From assembly GCF_001487165.1 (NCBI RefSeq), contig NZ_LN913006.1, positions 3,214,045 to 3,278,044 of the forward strand: a DNA stretch of 64,000 nucleotides, read 5' to 3'. This document shows positions 60,167 to 64,000 of the stretch, piece by piece. How positions within the stretch are numbered: position 1 is the stretch's first letter; every line of letters starts with the position of its first letter. The DNA is from Blautia massiliensis (ex Durand et al. 2017). Lineage in GTDB: Bacteria; Bacillota; Clostridia; Lachnospirales; Lachnospiraceae. The notes under the pieces were generated by a model. It worked only from the letters and a program-made list of their open reading frames with translations, was not told the origin of the DNA and made no database searches. A program made the position numbers and the translations under genes.

Positions 60167-61933
60167 ATGATCCGGACCATGGTTTATCACAGGAAAAAAA
60201 TATGGATGGTTTTTCTGATCTGCATAATGCTTCTTCTGGGACTTGTGGGAAGACTCTGGTATCTTATGAACGTCCGGGCAGAATATTATTCAAAAAAGGC
60301 GGAGGATCTTCATGAGAGGGAACGTGACATAAAAGCAGCCAGGGGAAAGATCCTGGACATCAGGGGAAATATTCTGGCAGATAACCGGACAGTCTGTACA
60401 GTATCGGTGATACACAGCCAGATCAAAGATCCTGAAAAAGTGATCCGTGTACTGTCCGGAGCATTGTCTGTGAAAGAAGAGGAAATCCGGAAAAAAGTTG
60501 AAAAAGTTTCTTCTATTGAAAGAATACAGACAAACGTGGAAAAAAGCATTGGAGACAGGATCCGGGAATATGACCTTGAGGGAGTGAAGGTAGATGAGGA
60601 TTATCGGAGATATTATCCTTATGGATCTCTCGCTTCAAAAGTACTGGGATTTACCGGAGGTGATAATCAGGGGATCATTGGTCTTGAAGTGAAATACGAT
60701 GAGATCCTGAAAGGAGAGCCCGGAAAGATCCTCACAGTTACGGATGCACGTGGTGTGGAGATCGACGGAACCGGAGAACGGAGGAAGGAACCGGTGTCAG
60801 GAAATACTCTGCGTACCAGTCTGGATGTTAATATCCAGGAATATGTGCAGCAGGCAGCCGGTAAAGTCATGGAAGAAAAACAGGCGGAGAGAGTTTCCAT
60901 ACTGCTTATGAACCCTCAGAACGGAGAAATCTATGCCTGTGTCAATGTGCCTGAATTTGATCTGAACGATCCGTTTACTCTGAATACAGAAGAAACAGCA
61001 GCAGAGGGAGAAAAGAAGCAGGATCTTCTGAACCGGATGTGGAGAAACCCCTGCCTGAATGATACCTATGAACCTGGCTCGACTTTTAAGATCATCACTA
61101 TGGCAGCAGGGCTGGAGGAAGGAGTGGTGTCAACAGAGGATCGCTTTTTCTGTCCGGGCTATAAGGTGGTGGAGGACCGGCGGATCCACTGTGCAAAGAG
61201 AACAGGACATGGTGCGCAGAGTTTTGTAGAAGGTGCCCAGAACTCCTGTAACCCGGTATTTATTGAGGTGGGCCTGCGGCTTGGAGCAGACCGTTATTAC
61301 AAATATTTTAAACAGTTCGGACTTTTGAAAAAAACAGGAATAGATCTTCCGGGAGAGGCCGGAACGATCATGCATAACCCCAAAAATATGGGAGAGGTGG
61401 AGCTTGCCACGGTATCCTTTGGCCAGTCGTTTCAGATCACACCGATCCAGCTTGCAACAACCGTCAGTGGGATCATCAATGGCGGAAACCGGATCACACC
61501 TCATTTTGGGATCAGCGTGGAAAGTGCGGACGGAACAAAGGTGCGGACACTGGAATATCCGGTGGAAAGCGGGATTGTGTCCGGTGAGACTTCCCGGACA
61601 GTACGTAGGATCCTGGAAACTGTAGTTTCAGAAGGCTCCGGAAAAAATGCCGGGATCCAGGGGTTTTCCATTGGGGGAAAAACAGCTACCTCTCAGACAC
61701 TGCCCAGAGGCTCCGGCAGATATATTTCTTCATTCCTGGGGTTTGCCCCGGCAGAGGATCCGAAGGTCCTGGCTCTTTGTATCATCTATGCACCCCAGGG
61801 TATGTATTATGGTGGGATCATTGCCGCACCGGTGGTACGCAGTATTTTTGAAAATGTACTTCCCTATCTTGGGATCAAGAGGACAGTTACGGAAACTCCA
61901 TCCGGGGAAAACCGGGCAGATGGGGTTGATTAA
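60167..61933 (+). CDS. Second class B penicillin-binding protein (SpoVD/FtsI-like)
   Basis: A 588-residue transpeptidase with an N-terminal membrane helix (about 11-32, IWMVFLICIMLLLGLVGRLW), dimerisation domain, and transpeptidase motifs SxxK EPGSTFKII (Ser305, Lys308), SxN QNSCNPV and, in place of KTG, KTA at residues 505-507 (GGKTATSQTL). The Gly-to-Ala change in the third motif is unusual. ATG 60167 is chosen because it has the GAGAGGG site in the preceding hairpin; GTG 60140 lies inside the hairpin loop. It may be a sporulation or second septal PBP; the sequence does not decide. Confidence 0.88.
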   Translation: MIRTMVYHRKKIWMVFLICIMLLLGLVGRLWYLMNVRAEYYSKKAEDLHERERDIKAARGKILDIRGNILADNRTVCTVSVIHSQIKDPEKVIRVLSGALSVKEEEIRKKVEKVSSIERIQTNVEKSIGDRIREYDLEGVKVDEDYRRYYPYGSLASKVLGFTGGDNQGIIGLEVKYDEILKGEPGKILTVTDARGVEIDGTGERRKEPVSGNTLRTSLDVNIQEYVQQAAGKVMEEKQAERVSILLMNPQNGEIYACVNVPEFDLNDPFTLNTEETAAEGEKKQDLLNRMWRNPCLNDTYEPGSTFKIITMAAGLEEGVVSTEDRFFCPGYKVVEDRRIHCAKRTGHGAQSFVEGAQNSCNPVFIEVGLRLGADRYYKYFKQFGLLKKTGIDLPGEAGTIMHNPKNMGEVELATVSFGQSFQITPIQLATTVSGIINGGNRITPHFGISVESADGTKVRTLEYPVESGIVSGETSRTVRRILETVVSEGSGKNAGIQGFSIGGKTATSQTLPRGSGRYISSFLGFAPAEDPKVLALCIIYAPQGMYYGGIIAAPVVRSIFENVLPYLGIKRTVTETPSGENRADGVD

Positions 61934-61996
61934 TGAGGATAAAAGCCTTATACTGTTGAAGAAGTATAAAAAAACGAAAGAATTAGAGGTGTGAGG

Positions 61997-62953
61997 ATGG
62001 AGTTTCATGTTGTGATCCCTGTGCTGATCTCATTTGCGATCAGCCTTGTATTAGGACCGATTGTTATCCCTTTTTTAAGAAGACTTAAAATGGGACAGAC
62101 AGAGAGAGAACTGGGTGTGCAGTCCCACCTGAAAAAGAACGGTACCCCTACTATGGGTGGGGTGATCTTTCTCATTGCAACAACTGTAACATCACTGTTT
62201 TATATCAGAGATTATCCGATGATCATCCCGGTACTTTTCCTGACACTGGGATTTGGACTGATCGGATTTCTGGATGATTATCTGAAGGTAGTTCTGAAGC
62301 GTTCTGACGGACTTCTGCCATGGCAGAAAATGGCACTGCAGATCGTTGTGACAGCTGTATTTGCTTTTTATCTTGTAAATTATTCCAACGTATCCCTGAC
62401 TATGAAGATCCCGTTCTGGAGCGGACATTATCTGAACCTGGGATGGTTTGCGGTTCCGGTACTGTTCTTTGCGGTGATCGGTACAGTAAACGGAGTCAAT
62501 TTTACGGATGGACTTGACGGACTGGCTTCCAGTGTTACCCTGATCGTGGCAGTATTCTTTACGGTGGTTTCCCTTGGAATGAACAGTGGTGTGGAACCGA
62601 TCACCTGTGCAGTTGTGGGCAGTCTGATGGGATTCCTTCTGTTTAATGTATATCCTGCCAAGGTATTTATGGGAGACACCGGTTCTCTGGCATTGGGTGG
62701 CTTTGTGGCTGGTGTGGCTTATGCCATGCAGATGCCGCTGTTTATCATCCTGGTCGGACTGATCTACCTTGTGGAGGTAGTGTCTGTTATGCTCCAGGTA
62801 TCCTATTTCAAGGCAACACACGGAAAAAGAATCTTCAAGATGGCGCCTATCCACCATCATTTTGAGCTTTGTGGGTGGTCCGAGACACGAGTTGTTGCAG
62901 TGTTCTCTGTTGTAACTGCTATTATGTGCCTGATCGCTCTCCTGGCATTATAA
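61997..62953 (+). CDS. mraY: Phospho-N-acetylmuramoyl-pentapeptide transferase
   Basis: MraY moves phospho-MurNAc-pentapeptide onto undecaprenyl phosphate to form lipid I. The 318-residue protein has about ten membrane helices and the family motifs GTPTMGGVIFL, the Asp pair FLDDYLKV, NFTDGLDGLA, FMGDTGSLALGG and the His cluster APIHHHFELCGW. ATG 61997 has AGGTG upstream; GTG 61991 is possible. No murF lies between it and the PBPs. Confidence 0.96.
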   Translation: MEFHVVIPVLISFAISLVLGPIVIPFLRRLKMGQTERELGVQSHLKKNGTPTMGGVIFLIATTVTSLFYIRDYPMIIPVLFLTLGFGLIGFLDDYLKVVLKRSDGLLPWQKMALQIVVTAVFAFYLVNYSNVSLTMKIPFWSGHYLNLGWFAVPVLFFAVIGTVNGVNFTDGLDGLASSVTLIVAVFFTVVSLGMNSGVEPITCAVVGSLMGFLLFNVYPAKVFMGDTGSLALGGFVAGVAYAMQMPLFIILVGLIYLVEVVSVMLQVSYFKATHGKRIFKMAPIHHHFELCGWSETRVVAVFSVVTAIMCLIALLAL

Positions 62954-62967
62954 GGAGGAACAGAAAA

Positions 62968-64000
62968 ATGGATTTAAAAGGAAAAAAAGTTCTCGTTTTC
63001 GGAGCCGGAAAAAGCGGCATCGGAGCAGCTGATCTGCTTGGAAGTGCAGGAGCACAGCCGGTGATCTATGACGGAAACGCAGATCTTGACAAAGAAGCAG
63101 TTTTACATAAAACAAACGGAAAATACACCCCGGAGATCTGGGCCGGAGATTTTCCGGAGAGAGCGCTGGACAGTCTTGATCTTGTAGTACTAAGTCCGGG
63201 AGTTCCCACAGACCTGCCGCTGGTAAAGAGCTTTTATGAAAAGGGCCTTCCGGTATGGAGCGAGGTGGAGCTTGCCTATCGTACAGGCAAGGGAGAGGTT
63301 CTTGCGATCACAGGAACCAACGGTAAGACAACAACAACAGCACTTCTCGGAAAGATCATGGGAGATGCCCGCGAATCTGTATTTGTTGTAGGAAATATCG
63401 GAACTGCATATACATCCAAATCATTGGAGATGAGGGAGGATTCCGTAACTGTTGCGGAGATCAGCAGCTTTCAGCTGGAGACTATTGACCAGTTCCGCCC
63501 GAAGGTAAGTGCGATCCTCAACATCACAGAGGACCATCTGAACCGTCATCATACCATGGAGGAATACATCCGTGTAAAAGAGCTGATCACCAAAAATCAG
63601 GGACCGGAAGATGTATGTGTTCTGAATTACGAGGATGAAGTCCTTCGTAAATTCGGTGAAAATATCGTTCCGAAGGTGGTATATTTCTCAAGTCTTCGCA
63701 AACTGGATCAGGGAATTTATCTGGACGGAGACCAGATCATTCTGAAAACAGAAAAAGAAGAGATCCCGATCGTAAAAACCGGAGAGCTTAAGATCCTGGG
63801 ACGTCATAATCACGAGAATGTAATGGCAGCAGCAGCCATGGCATATTATGCGGGTGTTTCTGTGGAGAGTATCCGCAAGAGTGTCTGTGAGTTTGTGGCA
63901 GTTCCACACAGGATCGAGTATGTGACAGAGAAAAACGGTGTTGCATATTACAACGATTCCAAGGGAACCAATCCGGATGCGGCCATCAAGGGGATTCAGG
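62968..64000 (+). CDS. murD: UDP-N-acetylmuramoylalanine-D-glutamate ligase (3' truncated)
   Basis: MurD adds D-Glu to UDP-MurNAc-L-Ala. The first 344 codons are in the window: the uracil-binding N-terminal domain (KKVLVFGAGKSGIGAA), the ATP site ITGTNGKTTTT, EISSFQLETI, NITEDHLNRH and VPHRIEYV with YYNDSKGTNPDAA. AGGAGG lies 10 bases ahead of the ATG, 14 bp after mraY. The frame is open to the window edge, so about 100 residues are missing. Confidence 0.96.
   Translation, partial: MDLKGKKVLVFGAGKSGIGAADLLGSAGAQPVIYDGNADLDKEAVLHKTNGKYTPEIWAGDFPERALDSLDLVVLSPGVPTDLPLVKSFYEKGLPVWSEVELAYRTGKGEVLAITGTNGKTTTTALLGKIMGDARESVFVVGNIGTAYTSKSLEMREDSVTVAEISSFQLETIDQFRPKVSAILNITEDHLNRHHTMEEYIRVKELITKNQGPEDVCVLNYEDEVLRKFGENIVPKVVYFSSLRKLDQGIYLDGDQIILKTEKEEIPIVKTGELKILGRHNHENVMAAAAMAYYAGVSVESIRKSVCEFVAVPHRIEYVTEKNGVAYYNDSKGTNPDAAIKGIQ

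Overview
The window looks like a chromosomal segment of an anaerobic gut Clostridia, most likely Lachnospiraceae (Blautia/Dorea/Mediterraneibacter-like). The grounds are moderate GC, purine-rich Shine-Dalgarno sites with ATG/GTG/TTG starts, two class III (oxygen-sensitive) ribonucleotide reductases, a Bce-type peptide-antibiotic module, meso-DAP peptidoglycan genes (dapF, DNPR-type murE), a PASTA kinase/PP2C pair and a lacZ of the GH2 family. Family level is an inference; genus is not decided. No rRNA, tRNA, CRISPR array, insertion sequence or prophage was seen. Two genes run off the edges: prfA (left) and murD (right).

Layout. 0-8 kb: prfA end, a sugar nucleotidyltransferase, glmM, a TPR lipoprotein, hflX, then nrdD with a fused C-terminal CPNC redoxin domain behind paired NrdR-like boxes. 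8-13.5 kb: ACT protein with a structured leader, then a response regulator/histidine kinase/ABC transporter (Bce-like) module with a TTACA-N4-TGTAA operator. 13.6-18.5 kb: azlCD, dapF (minus), and an amino-acid ABC transporter whose binding protein has its two sequence halves in reversed order (a natural circular permutant) and whose leader contains a 146-bp cloverleaf-like palindrome. 18.5-27.2 kb: a sugar locus with two Gfo/Idh/MocA dehydrogenases, a frameshifted ROK regulator, a binding protein and two permeases without an ATPase, a xylose-isomerase-like TIM barrel protein and nagB. 27.2-33 kb: CBS protein and asnA (minus), a small zinc-ribbon membrane protein, a second nrdD with a cluster of NrdR-like boxes, and a carbamate kinase (minus). 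33.5-35.5 kb: a large sortase-type surface protein.

35.7-51.6 kb is a long, tightly packed housekeeping run: murE, priA, def, fmt, zinc peptidase, rsmB, rlmN, PP2C phosphatase, PASTA kinase, rsgA, rpe, thiamine pyrophosphokinase, then ychF and lgt; a 59-codon ORF overprints the 3' end of lgt. 51.7-55.7 kb holds a divergent AraC regulator/lacZ pair around a perfect palindrome. 55.8-64 kb is the division and cell-wall (dcw) cluster: mraZ (with five 10-bp-spaced operator repeats in its leader), rsmH, ftsL-like, two class B PBPs, mraY, murD; murE lies 20 kb away and murF is not in the window.

The most unusual items are the circularly permuted binding protein, the cloverleaf repeat in its leader, the overprinted small ORF in lgt, the redoxin-fused nrdD with NrdR boxes on both nrdD genes, and the hairpin joining the two PBP genes, which can both terminate and hide a ribosome site.
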